DNA of 35,682 bases from Nanobdellota archaeon (lineage in GTDB: Archaea; Nanobdellota; Nanobdellia; Parvarchaeales; Parvarchaeaceae), in contig JAJZXE010000001.1 in NCBI GenBank assembly GCA_021802505.1, positions 1-35,682 of the forward strand. The letters run 5' to 3'. The notes under the pieces are model-generated. The model saw only the letters and a list, made by a program, of their open reading frames with translations. It ran no database searches and was not told where the DNA came from. The position numbers and the translations under genes are program-made. Below are positions 8,944 through 17,850 of the stretch, one piece after another (position 1 is the first letter of the stretch; each line of letters opens with the position of its first letter).

Positions 8944-9519
8944 ATGATTACATACAGCGAGTTTCTAAGGATAAGAAGGCAGGAGCAGGAAGACAACAGA
9001 ACGCTTACAAGATTTACAGACGATGTTCTGGAAGAGATGAAGGAGTATATAGCAATAAACAAGAACTCTCTTGAAGAAGCTAAGAAAGCGAACGATGAGA
9101 AAAGATCGGAGGAGATATCGACGCAGATAAAGAATGCAATATTTACACTGGAGCAGATAATAAATCTAAGGATGCTCAAGATAGCAAGCATGGCTGTTTT
9201 TGACGTTGACAGCGAGCAGCCGAAGATGAACATGCTTTCAAAGGAGATAATACTGTTCGATGCTCTGCTTAAACTCTCAAAAGAGCACAAGTCCGCCGTT
9301 ATAAACGAAGTCAGGCTGATAGAACCCAGAAAACTCCAGAAGGTGGAGGGGAACGACAGCAACGGCGATAAGGTGGTCATAAAGATACTTTCGGACGTGC
9401 CAAAATTCGTGTGGAGGAATGATAAGTCCTACGGGCCCTTTAGTTTCCCGAACGTTATAGAGATAGACAAGGATGTCGCGGACATACTGGTAAAAAGCGG
9501 AAAAGCAGAGAGTGTGTAA
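8944..9519 (+). CDS. GINS complex subunit (Gins51-like)
   Basis: N-terminal helical A-domain, and C-terminal B-domain-like VPKFVWRNDKSYGPFSFPNVIEIDKDVADILVKSGKAESV. Confidence 0.75.
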   Translation: MITYSEFLRIRRQEQEDNRTLTRFTDDVLEEMKEYIAINKNSLEEAKKANDEKRSEEISTQIKNAIFTLEQIINLRMLKIASMAVFDVDSEQPKMNMLSKEIILFDALLKLSKEHKSAVINEVRLIEPRKLQKVEGNDSNGDKVVIKILSDVPKFVWRNDKSYGPFSFPNVIEIDKDVADILVKSGKAESV

Positions 9520-11046
9520 ATGACATTCTTCAAGAAAAAAATAGAAGACCGGGAATATCAGACAAAAATATTTGAAACCTCAAAAACAGGGAATACTCTG
9601 GTGGTTCTGCCTACGGGATTGGGTAAAACAATAATAAGCGCGATGCTCATTGACTACCGGCTGGAGAAATATCCGAATTCAAGGATACTTTTCCTCGCCC
9701 CCACCAAACCGCTGATAAACCAGCACCTAAGAACCTTTTCCGATTTGATGTCCATTAGACTGGACATAGCAAGCGGTTCCATCTCAAGAAGCGAACGGGG
9801 AAAAATATATGAGAGGGCACAGCTTGTTTTTGCCACCCCCCAGACGATAGAAAATGACATGGAAAAAGGCATAATCGACTTTACAAGCTTCAGTCTTCTC
9901 ATAGTGGATGAAGCACATCACACCATTGGAAATTATTCCTATGTAAAGATAGCGAAGCAGTACTCCGAAAAAGCGCTGCACCCCTTGGTTTTAGGATTGA
10001 CGGCCTCTCCGGCCTCGGACAGGGAAAAGATAAAAACGATCTGCGATAATCTCCAGATAACAAACGTTGAAATAAGGTCCGATGACGACAGTGACGTGAT
10101 ACCCTACATAAAAAAGAAGGAAATAGAGGAAATCAAGGTGGATCTTCCGCAGGAAATGCTTGAGCTTGCAAACGGTGTAAAACTCATCATAAGAGACTGC
10201 ATAATCGAACTGCAGAGTGCCGGGCTCCTGAAAAACGCGCAGCAAAGCAAAATAAACAGGATAACCGTACTTCTGCTGCAGAAGAGCCTCCAGAGGCAGA
10301 TGTTCAGCGGCAAAAGATCCTACTACCTGATAAGGGGTATAATAATAACCTCGAAGCTTCTGAAGCTGTATCATGCTTATACTTTAGTGGCAACGCAGAG
10401 CCTGAGATCATTCTCGAATTTTCTTCTTAAAATAGAAGACGGGAAGGCCAAGACCGATAAAGAATTGTCTGCCGATCCAAAATTCATATCCATGAAGAAA
10501 AAAGCCGATGAATTGCTTGAAAAAGGGATGGAGCATCCAAAATTGGATAAACTGCAGTACATCTTCAATACCCATTTCTCGGAGTCGAAGAAAGCCATAA
10601 TATTTGCACAGTACAGGGATACGGTTGATATAATCTACAATAAAATCTCCGGTATAAAGGGCGTAAGGCCCGTTAAGTTCATAGGCCAGGGAAAGGGCGG
10701 CCTGTCCCAGAAAGAGCAGATCAGCATAATAAGGGATTTTGAGCAGGGCATTTACAATGTTTTAGTCTCGACAAGCGTTAGCGAGGAAGGCATGTCAATA
10801 CGAGGGGTGGATATAGCGGTTTTCTATGAGACCATACCCAGTGCCATAAGAAACATACAGAGAAGGGGCAGGGTCGGGAGGTTTGCGGCCGGATTGATCT
10901 TTATACTCATGACCAGAGGAACAACCGACGAGGGTTATTACTGGCTCTCCAAACGCAGGGAAAAAACGATGAAAAAGATAATAAAGAACATAAAGGAGAA
11001 TCCGGAAAATATAAGACAGGACGGCACACTGCACCCGTTCGTTTAA
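9520..11046 (+). CDS. Hef/FANCM-like SF2 helicase, helicase domain only
   Basis: VVLPTGLGKTIIS (I), FLAPTKPLINQH (Ia), VDEAHH (II), GLTASP (III), helical insert, QRRGRVGRF (VI). No ERCC4 nuclease domain. Confidence 0.88.
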   Translation: MTFFKKKIEDREYQTKIFETSKTGNTLVVLPTGLGKTIISAMLIDYRLEKYPNSRILFLAPTKPLINQHLRTFSDLMSIRLDIASGSISRSERGKIYERAQLVFATPQTIENDMEKGIIDFTSFSLLIVDEAHHTIGNYSYVKIAKQYSEKALHPLVLGLTASPASDREKIKTICDNLQITNVEIRSDDDSDVIPYIKKKEIEEIKVDLPQEMLELANGVKLIIRDCIIELQSAGLLKNAQQSKINRITVLLLQKSLQRQMFSGKRSYYLIRGIIITSKLLKLYHAYTLVATQSLRSFSNFLLKIEDGKAKTDKELSADPKFISMKKKADELLEKGMEHPKLDKLQYIFNTHFSESKKAIIFAQYRDTVDIIYNKISGIKGVRPVKFIGQGKGGLSQKEQISIIRDFEQGIYNVLVSTSVSEEGMSIRGVDIAVFYETIPSAIRNIQRRGRVGRFAAGLIFILMTRGTTDEGYYWLSKRREKTMKKIIKNIKENPENIRQDGTLHPFV

Positions 11047-11516
11047 CTGCCGGCGAGTTCACCTTCGCACGTGCCGCCCGCCGAATACTTTACCCCGTCT
11101 ATGGATACATTGCTGCCGGTGGTGTTTCCTATTATGATGGTGTTGATAGCGCTGTCAACAGGTGTAAATTCCCTGGAAAAAGAGCTGATTCCAACGGAAT
11201 AGTTGCCGACAAGTTCCAAAGCGGAGGGGTCTCCGCCGTTTATATTGTTCATGTAAACTTTGTATGTAAGACCGGGGCTGCCTTCTGATACTGTTATTTT
11301 GAAGGTGTTGCCGCTGGACGGACTGCTTATATTGGTCACGTTTACAGTGCACGGAGCCGGCGAACCGTTTCCCGATGTTATTATTCCCGATGGCAAAAGG
11401 GCAAAATGAAACACCGAGCTCGCTATCACAACCCCTATGACCAGAAAGGAGATAAGAAGAATTACAACTATGAAATATTCGACGGCGCTTGCTCCTTTTA
11501 CTTTGTTACCGCGCAT
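11043..11516 (-). CDS. Class III signal-peptide pilin-like protein (start revised to MRGNKVKGASAVEY)
   Basis: VKGASAVEYFIVVILLISFLVIGVVIASS matches a class III signal; the internal Met at 11516 fits better than the listed 11609 start. Confidence 0.75.
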   Translation of the reverse strand: MRGNKVKGASAVEYFIVVILLISFLVIGVVIASSVFHFALLPSGIITSGNGSPAPCTVNVTNISSPSSGNTFKITVSEGSPGLTYKVYMNNINGGDPSALELVGNYSVGISSFSREFTPVDSAINTIIIGNTTGSNVSIDGVKYSAGGTCEGELAGS

Positions 11517-12970
11517 ATGTAAATAAGGTTCCTCCCTAAAAAGTTCGGTTTCGAAATGCCTATCTCCTGCGGCAAAGAAGCAAAGAAGTAAAATAGTGAC
11601 TGGGCGCACTGCTCCAACCCGGTGGCGTATAAAGAGGAGTAAAGCAGCTTGCCGGTGTAAACCAATGCATTCGGAGCAACGTCGTTCTTACAGATTGAAT
11701 TATTATAACATTCGGCTCCGGCAAATCCGGCAAGCGTCACTCCGGCAATCAATCCCGGGTTAGAAGGGGACAGAATCTTTGCTCCTACCGCAGAAACGAC
11801 CGCTCTGGAGCATTCATACTCTATGCCCGCCGTCGGGTAATTGTTTAAAAATGTAGCGGGCGCACATTCGCTTGGCAGGCTGATGCTGCTCGGCGGAAAT
11901 CTGGTACCGACAAGAGAATTAAGATAGACTATGTATATCTGCGCTTTATTTATAGACTTGTTGCTGTTCGGATCAACGAATTTAGTTTGGCTTGAATTGC
12001 TTAAGTTCTTAAAGCTGAAAATCATATTATCCCCCGGCTTCAGATAAGTCGCATAGGATTCATTTATTATGGACGTGCTTTTTACCGCTTCCGTCAGTGT
12101 ACATGAAGGCGGGGCTTCATAGGATTTTGTTGTACTGTCATAGCCTACCGTGCAGTTGTTTCCATTACAGAAATTTTTGTATAGATCGGTGCATGAATTT
12201 GTATTTCCATTTGGAGTGGCGCATGTTCCCAAGGCGTTATTGAATGAGCAGCCCTGCGAGGCTTCGCACAGGGAACTTGTAAGGTCAAGGGCGGCAGTCG
12301 GCGCTTTGCTCCCATTTAGCGGGATATATGTCTTACTGTATCCGCTGCTAAATGAATACCCCGCGCTGCTGCTGCATTGGAAATAATTGGAGGACTGGGC
12401 TTCGCATATACTGGGATCGCTTAAATCGCATGAATATCCGTTCGGATTGGAACTGCTTAAAGGATCAGAGCAGGATTGGACTGCGGTGTGATTAAGGCAG
12501 CTTACTTCCGTAGTGTAAGCATTGCCTTCAAGATATGACGTAAGGTTGTTTATCGTCAGATTCTGGTTTGTGTTGATATCTACAACTCCGCAGGTTGCAG
12601 GGCCGTTTGGAAGAACCGTCAATCCCTGGTTTGCGCCGTACTGGTTCCAGCATGTAGCGGTGTCAATTGCTACCCCGGAAAATATCTGAGAGGGTGTAGA
12701 ACCGGGTCCGTACGCGCTTGCGGCGGTCGTGCATCCGAACAGTGGGGGAGAAATTCCTGCGGTCTTGAGTGTGCTGCTTAAACAAAAGAAGTTGGATATG
12801 CATAAACCGTTGTAGTAAAAGTTTGTAAATTCAGAGCTTACATAACATATCCCGCTGTTTGAGAGATTTACTCCCACCAAAAGAAGGTAGCCGGCGGTGG
12901 CTACTATGACTATGATGAATATGACGGCCAGTACAATAAAGATAAAGCTCTCTCCAGGAGTCTCTGCCAT
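11498..12970 (-). CDS. N-terminally anchored, Cys-rich extracytoplasmic protein (490 aa)
   Basis: MAETPGESFIFIVLAVIFIIVIVATAGYLLLVG helix, then a Cys/Asn/Ser/Thr-rich ectodomain. Confidence 0.75.
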   Translation of the reverse strand: MAETPGESFIFIVLAVIFIIVIVATAGYLLLVGVNLSNSGICYVSSEFTNFYYNGLCISNFFCLSSTLKTAGISPPLFGCTTAASAYGPGSTPSQIFSGVAIDTATCWNQYGANQGLTVLPNGPATCGVVDINTNQNLTINNLTSYLEGNAYTTEVSCLNHTAVQSCSDPLSSSNPNGYSCDLSDPSICEAQSSNYFQCSSSAGYSFSSGYSKTYIPLNGSKAPTAALDLTSSLCEASQGCSFNNALGTCATPNGNTNSCTDLYKNFCNGNNCTVGYDSTTKSYEAPPSCTLTEAVKSTSIINESYATYLKPGDNMIFSFKNLSNSSQTKFVDPNSNKSINKAQIYIVYLNSLVGTRFPPSSISLPSECAPATFLNNYPTAGIEYECSRAVVSAVGAKILSPSNPGLIAGVTLAGFAGAECYNNSICKNDVAPNALVYTGKLLYSSLYATGLEQCAQSLFYFFASLPQEIGISKPNFLGRNLIYICAVTK

Positions 12971-13034
12971 TTATTAATTAATGTATTTTCAGAATAAATA
13001 TGATATCTTGTTTTTTATACAGTGAAATGAACGG

Positions 13035-13925
13035 TTATTGCTGGGGTATACACACAAAAACCCTGCTCTGGCTGTAAACCATATAATTGCTGAGTTTTCC
13101 GCACAGGGGTATGTAATAATTGCAGCCGCTGCTTTCGTTGGCTATACTCAACGACGGATTTCCATTGCTTAAAGAACTTACGGTTTCCCTGCTCTGGTCT
13201 ACAGTCTCATTCGGATATGCGCATACAGACAAATCGTTTATCACGGGCTGACCATACCGTGCGGTGTATTCGCACTGATCTCTAAAACTGATTTGGCAGT
13301 TTTTAATTCCTCCGCTCGGATAACCAAAATAGGTGATGACGTAACTGCTGTTTGAAAGCTTGTCCGAGGGTTTTATATACTGTGCGTTTCCATTGCTTCC
13401 GTTTGTTATAAACACCATCTGCAGCGGATAACTTCCGTTGTAATTGCTGTCCAGATAATTTATAACAGAAGAGTAACTTATACTGCTGTTTTGGTTAACT
13501 ATAGAACCTTCATAACAGTTGAACATCTGATCAAGGTTCTTAGCCGAGATTATCTGCGAGCCCGTGCTTGCATCCCCGCCGGAAAACAGACTGAAGCAGC
13601 CTGAAGATTCGGTATAAAAAGCGGAAGCAAAATTCACAGCGGATTTGTCGTTTATATTCGCAGTTTGCAGGCAGTTTTTCTGCACCTGTGCGGACTGTGT
13701 GGGGTTTACTATGATGTTTGACAGTCCAAACATGGCGGTTGCATACGTAAACGGCGCAAGGAAACTGTTGACTATCTTGTACTGAGTAAATGATGTAAAG
13801 CAGCTCAGTCCGAAGCTTAAAGTCCCGAACGACGTTATTATTGAAAATGAGACCACTGCGAGTATCACTCCGGCTATTATCACAAGTATCAGGAATACAA
13901 TCGTAAGAAGTATGCCCTCTTCCAT
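13035..13925 (-). CDS. N-terminally anchored, Cys-containing extracytoplasmic protein (296 aa)
   Basis: MEEGILLTIVFLILVIIAGVILAVVSFSIITSF helix and an ectodomain with many N-x-S/T sequons. Confidence 0.75.
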   Translation of the reverse strand: MEEGILLTIVFLILVIIAGVILAVVSFSIITSFGTLSFGLSCFTSFTQYKIVNSFLAPFTYATAMFGLSNIIVNPTQSAQVQKNCLQTANINDKSAVNFASAFYTESSGCFSLFSGGDASTGSQIISAKNLDQMFNCYEGSIVNQNSSISYSSVINYLDSNYNGSYPLQMVFITNGSNGNAQYIKPSDKLSNSSYVITYFGYPSGGIKNCQISFRDQCEYTARYGQPVINDLSVCAYPNETVDQSRETVSSLSNGNPSLSIANESSGCNYYIPLCGKLSNYMVYSQSRVFVCIPQQ

Positions 13926-14083
13926 TACGCCCCACCCAATAGATTACCAAAAAACGAAAATGGTGAGCTGGTATGCGAACTTGCATAGAACAGGATTACA
14001 ATGAGGGAGATTATGGCTAGAGCCGTTATTATCACAAGCATCAGCCATATAAGCCTCCATTCAACGCTTGCTTTTTTGTTCAT
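13925..14083 (-). CDS. 52 aa single-helix membrane protein (start revised)
   Basis: MNKKASVEWRLIWLMLVIITALAIISLIVILFYASSHTSSPFSFFGNLLGGA. This start lies 3 nt past the upstream gene's stop and matches the MN(N/K)K(G/A) pattern of the 8266-8748 array. Confidence 0.65.
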   Translation of the reverse strand: MNKKASVEWRLIWLMLVIITALAIISLIVILFYASSHTSSPFSFFGNLLGGA

Positions 14084-14085
14084 AT

Positions 14086-14595
14086 TCACTGACCTACGCA
14101 GGGCGGACAATACGGTCCGTCTCCGGATATGCATGTCGGAATATTTATGGCGCAGTTCTGTATATCCGTTGCGTTGTTCGCTACTATGGTACTGTCGGCG
14201 CAGCTTTCCAGATCCGCAGTATTAGTCGGAGAAACGACGCTGCATGCACTCGTTATAGTCGAATTCGGGGCGGATATGCATGTTTGCACCGCCGCCTGAT
14301 TACCCTGGCCATTTACGAAATTATAGTAATAGCACCAATGCCGTATGCAGGTCTGCCGCGCGGTCGCCGCATTGAAGCATGCATTCTGATCATAGCAGCG
14401 GAAGAGTGTAGTACCCTCCAGCCGGTTTGCGTAGCCGTATTCCGCGCTTGTGAACTGATTCTGCAGTATATTTGTAGAAGAATCGCAGCCTATGGGGAAT
14501 ATTGAGGAATAATTGTTATAGAACAAAAAGAACATTGTTAATGATAGTATTATCCCGATAAGTATCTCAAAAAAGAAGAACTGTTCTACATCCAT
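14086..14595 (-). CDS. N-terminally anchored Cys-rich protein (169 aa)
   Basis: MDVEQFFFFEILIGIILSLTMFFLFYNNY helix; many cysteines downstream (CDQNAC, CIRHWC, YCPPC). Confidence 0.72.
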   Translation of the reverse strand: MDVEQFFFFEILIGIILSLTMFFLFYNNYSSIFPIGCDSSTNILQNQFTSAEYGYANRLEGTTLFRCYDQNACFNAATARQTCIRHWCYYYNFVNGQGNQAAVQTCISAPNSTITSACSVVSPTNTADLESCADSTIVANNATDIQNCAINIPTCISGDGPYCPPCVGQ

Positions 14596-14639
14596 TTAAT
14601 TCTTAGTTAACACTCGTTTAAATTGTTTTTATTGCTGTT

Positions 14640-15047
14640 TTATATTTTTGTTCTGTCCGCCAGTACTATTTCAAACCATTTATTTTTTCCGTCCTCTATC
14701 AGGAAATATGAACCTACAACTACCATGTTCTTAAATACGTTAAGCGCCCTTTCCCTTGCGATGTCTTCCTTGCTTACCGCCAGCTTATAGTATATGCCGC
14801 TCTTGCTTGGCCGTCTTGCATGGTTCGGTCTCGGCCTTCTGAAATCTCCTTTGCCGACCCGTACTCTCACTATTATGTAGCCCTGCTTTGCCCTGTAACC
14901 GACAGACTTGGCTTTTGCAAGCTTCGTTGGCTTATCCACCCTCTTGATTATGGGCTGGCTTCTGACGTCCTTGAGTATGTCTTTTTTTCTTTCATCGTTC
15001 TTATACAGCGCCATCTCGTTAGCGTGTATATATTTGAATGATCCCAT
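14640..15047 (-). CDS. rpl15e: Ribosomal protein L15e (eL15)
   Basis: KPTKLAKAKSVGYRAKQGYIIVRVRVGKGDFRRPRPN...RRPSKSG, NMVVVGSYFLIEDGKNKWFEIVLAD. Confidence 0.93.
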   Translation of the reverse strand: MGSFKYIHANEMALYKNDERKKDILKDVRSQPIIKRVDKPTKLAKAKSVGYRAKQGYIIVRVRVGKGDFRRPRPNHARRPSKSGIYYKLAVSKEDIARERALNVFKNMVVVGSYFLIEDGKNKWFEIVLADRTKI

Positions 15048-15092
15048 AAGGGATAATCTAAAATCTGCAAGTATAAATATCTAACTCTAAAG

Positions 15093-15530
15093 CTAATTTA
15101 TCACGTTTCCGCTCGCGGCTATTACTGGACTTGAGGATATATTGGTCGGGGTGTAATAAATGTAACCGTTTCCGGTGAATGAACTGCCTAATGACACGGA
15201 GCTTAAATTGCACTCCGTTTTCTCCAGAGCGGGCAGATAGGTCTTTGAGCATACAAAATCTGTGTAATTTACGCCGGCAATGATCATCGATATCCCGTCT
15301 ATCTTTACGTTCTCGTTGAGAAGGTTCTGAAAGTCTATATAGAAAAGTTTTTGAGAGGAGATGTAGCCCTGCTGTATAATCCCGAAGCCGGAAAAGCCGG
15401 AATAACTCGCCGCAGTGGTAGCTCCTGTCAGGCTGGGAAACAGCGTGAATATCACGTAGAATATTGATCCTATCACTATTATGGCGATGCTGTACACCAA
15501 AATAAGCTCCAAGGATTCCTGTCCTTTCAT
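15093..15530 (-). CDS. Class III signal-peptide protein
   Basis: MKGQESLELILVYSIAIIVIGSIFYVIF: KGQxSxE motif plus helix. Confidence 0.8.
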   Translation of the reverse strand: MKGQESLELILVYSIAIIVIGSIFYVIFTLFPSLTGATTAASYSGFSGFGIIQQGYISSQKLFYIDFQNLLNENVKIDGISMIIAGVNYTDFVCSKTYLPALEKTECNLSSVSLGSSFTGNGYIYYTPTNISSSPVIAASGNVIN

Positions 15531-15587
15531 ATTTTCTTATAACTCTCTTGAAATATAAGTCTGCCCAACTTTGCCGTTTAAAGACGA

Positions 15588-15658
15588 GCCTTGGGTGGGT
15601 TTCGAACCCACAACCTCCTGCTTACGAAGCAGATGCTCTGCCGTTGAGCTACCAAGGC
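15588..15658 (-). tRNA. tRNA-Thr (anticodon CGU)
   Basis: GCCTTGG-TA-GCTCAACGGCAGAGC-A-TCTGC[TTCGTAA]GCAGG-AGGTT-GTGGG[TTCGAAA]CCCAC-CCAAGGC; full cloverleaf of 71 nt, anticodon CGT. Confidence 0.95.
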
Positions 15659-15829
15659 TTATTTAAATCCTACCTGCCGGTTCACGTCTTTTTTGTATTT
15701 ATCTTCGCTGATTATATGCTTTCTTGCCTCAAAGGAGCTGCCGCAGAAAAAGCACCTTACGGTCTTCAACGACGAGGTTCTTCTGTATTTTCCGCACTTC
15801 GGGCATTTTACTATCCTATAAACTGTCAT
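15659..15829 (-). CDS. 56 aa zinc-ribbon protein
   Basis: MTVYRIVKCPKCGKYRRTSSLKTVRCFFCGSSFEARKHIISEDKYKKDVNRQVGFK*: CPxCG...CxxCG. ATGA overlap with the upstream ParA gene; stop abuts the tRNA 5' end. Confidence 0.8.
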   Translation of the reverse strand: MTVYRIVKCPKCGKYRRTSSLKTVRCFFCGSSFEARKHIISEDKYKKDVNRQVGFK

Positions 15830-16545
15830 AGTTTAATTATTTCTTTTGCCATGTTTATCAGGTCCCTGGATGCAGCACTTTTCTGCGACAGCATCACTAT
15901 GGGTATGCCGGTCTTGAGTGCCCTATACACAGTGTTGTCTTCCCTTATCTTCCACAGATTCTCTATCTTAGTAAGGTCTTTCGCCTCTTTCTCCGTTACC
16001 TGTTCTTTTATCCTGGAGTTTGTCCTGTTAAGCGCCATCCCTAGGATAGGTATGCCGGCATCATCCAATTCATCCTTTAACTTTTTTGCCTCTATTATGG
16101 ATGTTATATCAGGATTGGAGACTATTATGCAGTTCGCATTTTCTATAAGCTTTATGAATTCTATGTCATACGACGGCTTTGAATCAATTATTATAAAGTC
16201 ATATCTGTTGATTAATTTTTTAAGATGCAGGTTCAGGTTTACAAGCTTGTATACGCTTTTATCCCCTCCTTTCTTTGCGATTCTCGACGGCAGAAGGTGG
16301 AAATTCGGATTATCTCCGGTGTATACCGCGTCTTCTGGCTTTGCACTGCCGTTTAAGACGTCTTCCAGAGAATATTTAAAACCTACAAATCCATAGTAAA
16401 CGGCCACGTGCGGCGTTTCAAGATTGGCATCTACTAAAAGAGTTTTTTTGTTCAACAGGGAAATGGCAGTTGCAAGGTTGACCGCCGTTGTGGTCTTTCC
16501 AACCCCTCCCTTGGGGCTCATTATGACTATTATCTTAGCTGGCAT
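15826..16545 (-). CDS. ParA/MinD-family ATPase
   Basis: MSPKGGVGKTTTAVNLATAISLLNKKTLLVDANLETP: deviant Walker A and A'; FIIIDSKPSYD. Confidence 0.93.
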   Translation of the reverse strand: MPAKIIVIMSPKGGVGKTTTAVNLATAISLLNKKTLLVDANLETPHVAVYYGFVGFKYSLEDVLNGSAKPEDAVYTGDNPNFHLLPSRIAKKGGDKSVYKLVNLNLHLKKLINRYDFIIIDSKPSYDIEFIKLIENANCIIVSNPDITSIIEAKKLKDELDDAGIPILGMALNRTNSRIKEQVTEKEAKDLTKIENLWKIREDNTVYRALKTGIPIVMLSQKSAASRDLINMAKEIIKL

Positions 16546-16577
16546 ATTAATAGTAAAAGATGGCTTAATTAATATTT

Positions 16578-17102
16578 ATGGATAAGGGCAAAAACTGCAG
16601 TATCTGCGGAAGGGAAGCTGTCTTTTATTCCACTTATTTAAAACAGGAGCTCTGCAAGAAACACTTCGAAAGAATGCTTATGAAACGGATCAGAAGCAAT
16701 TTAAATTCCTACGGCATAAAAGACCGTTATTTTAAATTTGAGAATAAAAACAGTTGTGGCATGTCCTTTCTCAGGTTTTTTTTCAAAGACAGGGAAAGCA
16801 GCAACGGCCTGAGGCTTTACTCTTATACACTGGAGGATTTTGCACTGGCTGTAATGCGGTTTTTCCTTTTTCATGAAGAGTCAAGGATAAAAATACGGGG
16901 AAAATACGGCTTCAGTCCGCTGTACAATGTATCTGAAAACGAGATAGCGGAATTTTTCAAGTCCAAAGAAAAAGAAATATCTCCCATAACCAGAGAGGGA
17001 AAGGACAGGGCCGTGCTTGATTTTTTAAAGGACATAGAGGAAAGAAGGCCGGGCGGAATGATGTCTCTGGTAAAGGCGGGGATAACCCTCAACATTATCT
17101 GA
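16578..17102 (+). CDS. TtuA/Ncs6-like protein lacking the PP-loop (divergent paralogue)
   Basis: N-terminal zinc finger CSICGREAVFYSTYLKQELCKKHFERMLMKRIRSNLNSYGI; C-terminal FSPLYNVSENEIAEFF...LDFLKDIEERRPGGMMSLVKA as in TtuA/Ncs6; no SGGKDS. Confidence 0.6.
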   Translation: MDKGKNCSICGREAVFYSTYLKQELCKKHFERMLMKRIRSNLNSYGIKDRYFKFENKNSCGMSFLRFFFKDRESSNGLRLYSYTLEDFALAVMRFFLFHEESRIKIRGKYGFSPLYNVSENEIAEFFKSKEKEISPITREGKDRAVLDFLKDIEERRPGGMMSLVKAGITLNII

Positions 17103-17340
17103 TCTTGTAGTATTTTTTGCTTGCAGTGCTTCCCCAGCTGAATTTTCCGAGTTCATTTTTCGTTTCAACGCTGACCTTTCCTTCCTTTAATGCGGCATAT
17201 AGATAGTGGTAAACCATCCTGCTTGAAACGTTTCTTCCCCTCTTTCTTATTTCTTTGTAGATTTCATAGCCGGTTTTTTCCTGTTTGGAAACAGCGGACA
17301 GTATCTCTTCCACCAATTCCTTGTCGATTTTTCTCACCAT
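17095..17340 (-). CDS. Small winged-helix (PadR-like) DNA-binding protein
   Basis: 81 aa; EKTGYEIYKEIRKRGRNVSSRMVYHYLYAALKEGKVSVETKNELGKF...YYKI resembles a PadR-like wHTH. Confidence 0.55.
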   Translation of the reverse strand: MVRKIDKELVEEILSAVSKQEKTGYEIYKEIRKRGRNVSSRMVYHYLYAALKEGKVSVETKNELGKFSWGSTASKKYYKIR

Positions 17341-17343
17341 ATT

Positions 17344-17850
17344 TCAACCGCACTGCGGCGCCGAGTTATTGATTGAGAGGCATATGTAGCTTAATATATC
17401 GCTGTAAGCCGTCTGATTGTTCGTAAACCCGCCTATCTTATAATATTTTCCGTTGAATATTATCATCGGCACTCTGTCCTGGCCGATTGAATTGAAGAGA
17501 GATACAGCGGAATACGGGATGTCGGCCGTAGAGTTGCCGTTGTAGGCGGAGATATTGACATTCCATGCGCAGAAGTAGCCGCTGTAAAACGTATTGTTCT
17601 CCCACAAGCCGAACAGAGAGGTTGCGTTTTCAAACGAGTTTAAAGTGGAGGTGCACGTCCTGCAGTTATCGGCATAGTAAATTACGAAGGAAGGTTTTCC
17701 GGGCGAGCACAGGCCGGACATGTTGAGGCTTGTCGGATGGAAAGCGTACAATGCATCCAGAGAACGCGTTTGATAATAGAAGAAAATGGATATCAGTACT
17801 AATGCGGTTATAACCACGAAATAAACATAATATCCCCGTTTAGTTGGCAT
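17344..17850 (-). CDS. Membrane-anchored thioredoxin-fold protein
   Basis: N-terminal TM helix; FVIYYADNCRTCTSTLNSFEN (CxxC) and RVPMIIFNGKYYKIGG (cis-Pro region). Confidence 0.75.
   Translation of the reverse strand: MPTKRGYYVYFVVITALVLISIFFYYQTRSLDALYAFHPTSLNMSGLCSPGKPSFVIYYADNCRTCTSTLNSFENATSLFGLWENNTFYSGYFCAWNVNISAYNGNSTADIPYSAVSLFNSIGQDRVPMIIFNGKYYKIGGFTNNQTAYSDILSYICLSINNSAPQCG

Noticed and set aside
8895-9380. 161-aa minus-strand ORF
   Set aside because: Antisense to the GINS-like gene; Ser/Phe/Leu-rich shadow ORF.
14068-14505. 145-aa + strand ORF
   Set aside because: Antisense to the well-supported Cys-rich membrane protein gene at 14086-14595.
15548-16396. 282-aa + strand ORF
   Set aside because: Runs through tRNA-Thr, the zinc-ribbon gene and antisense to ParA; composition is not protein-like.
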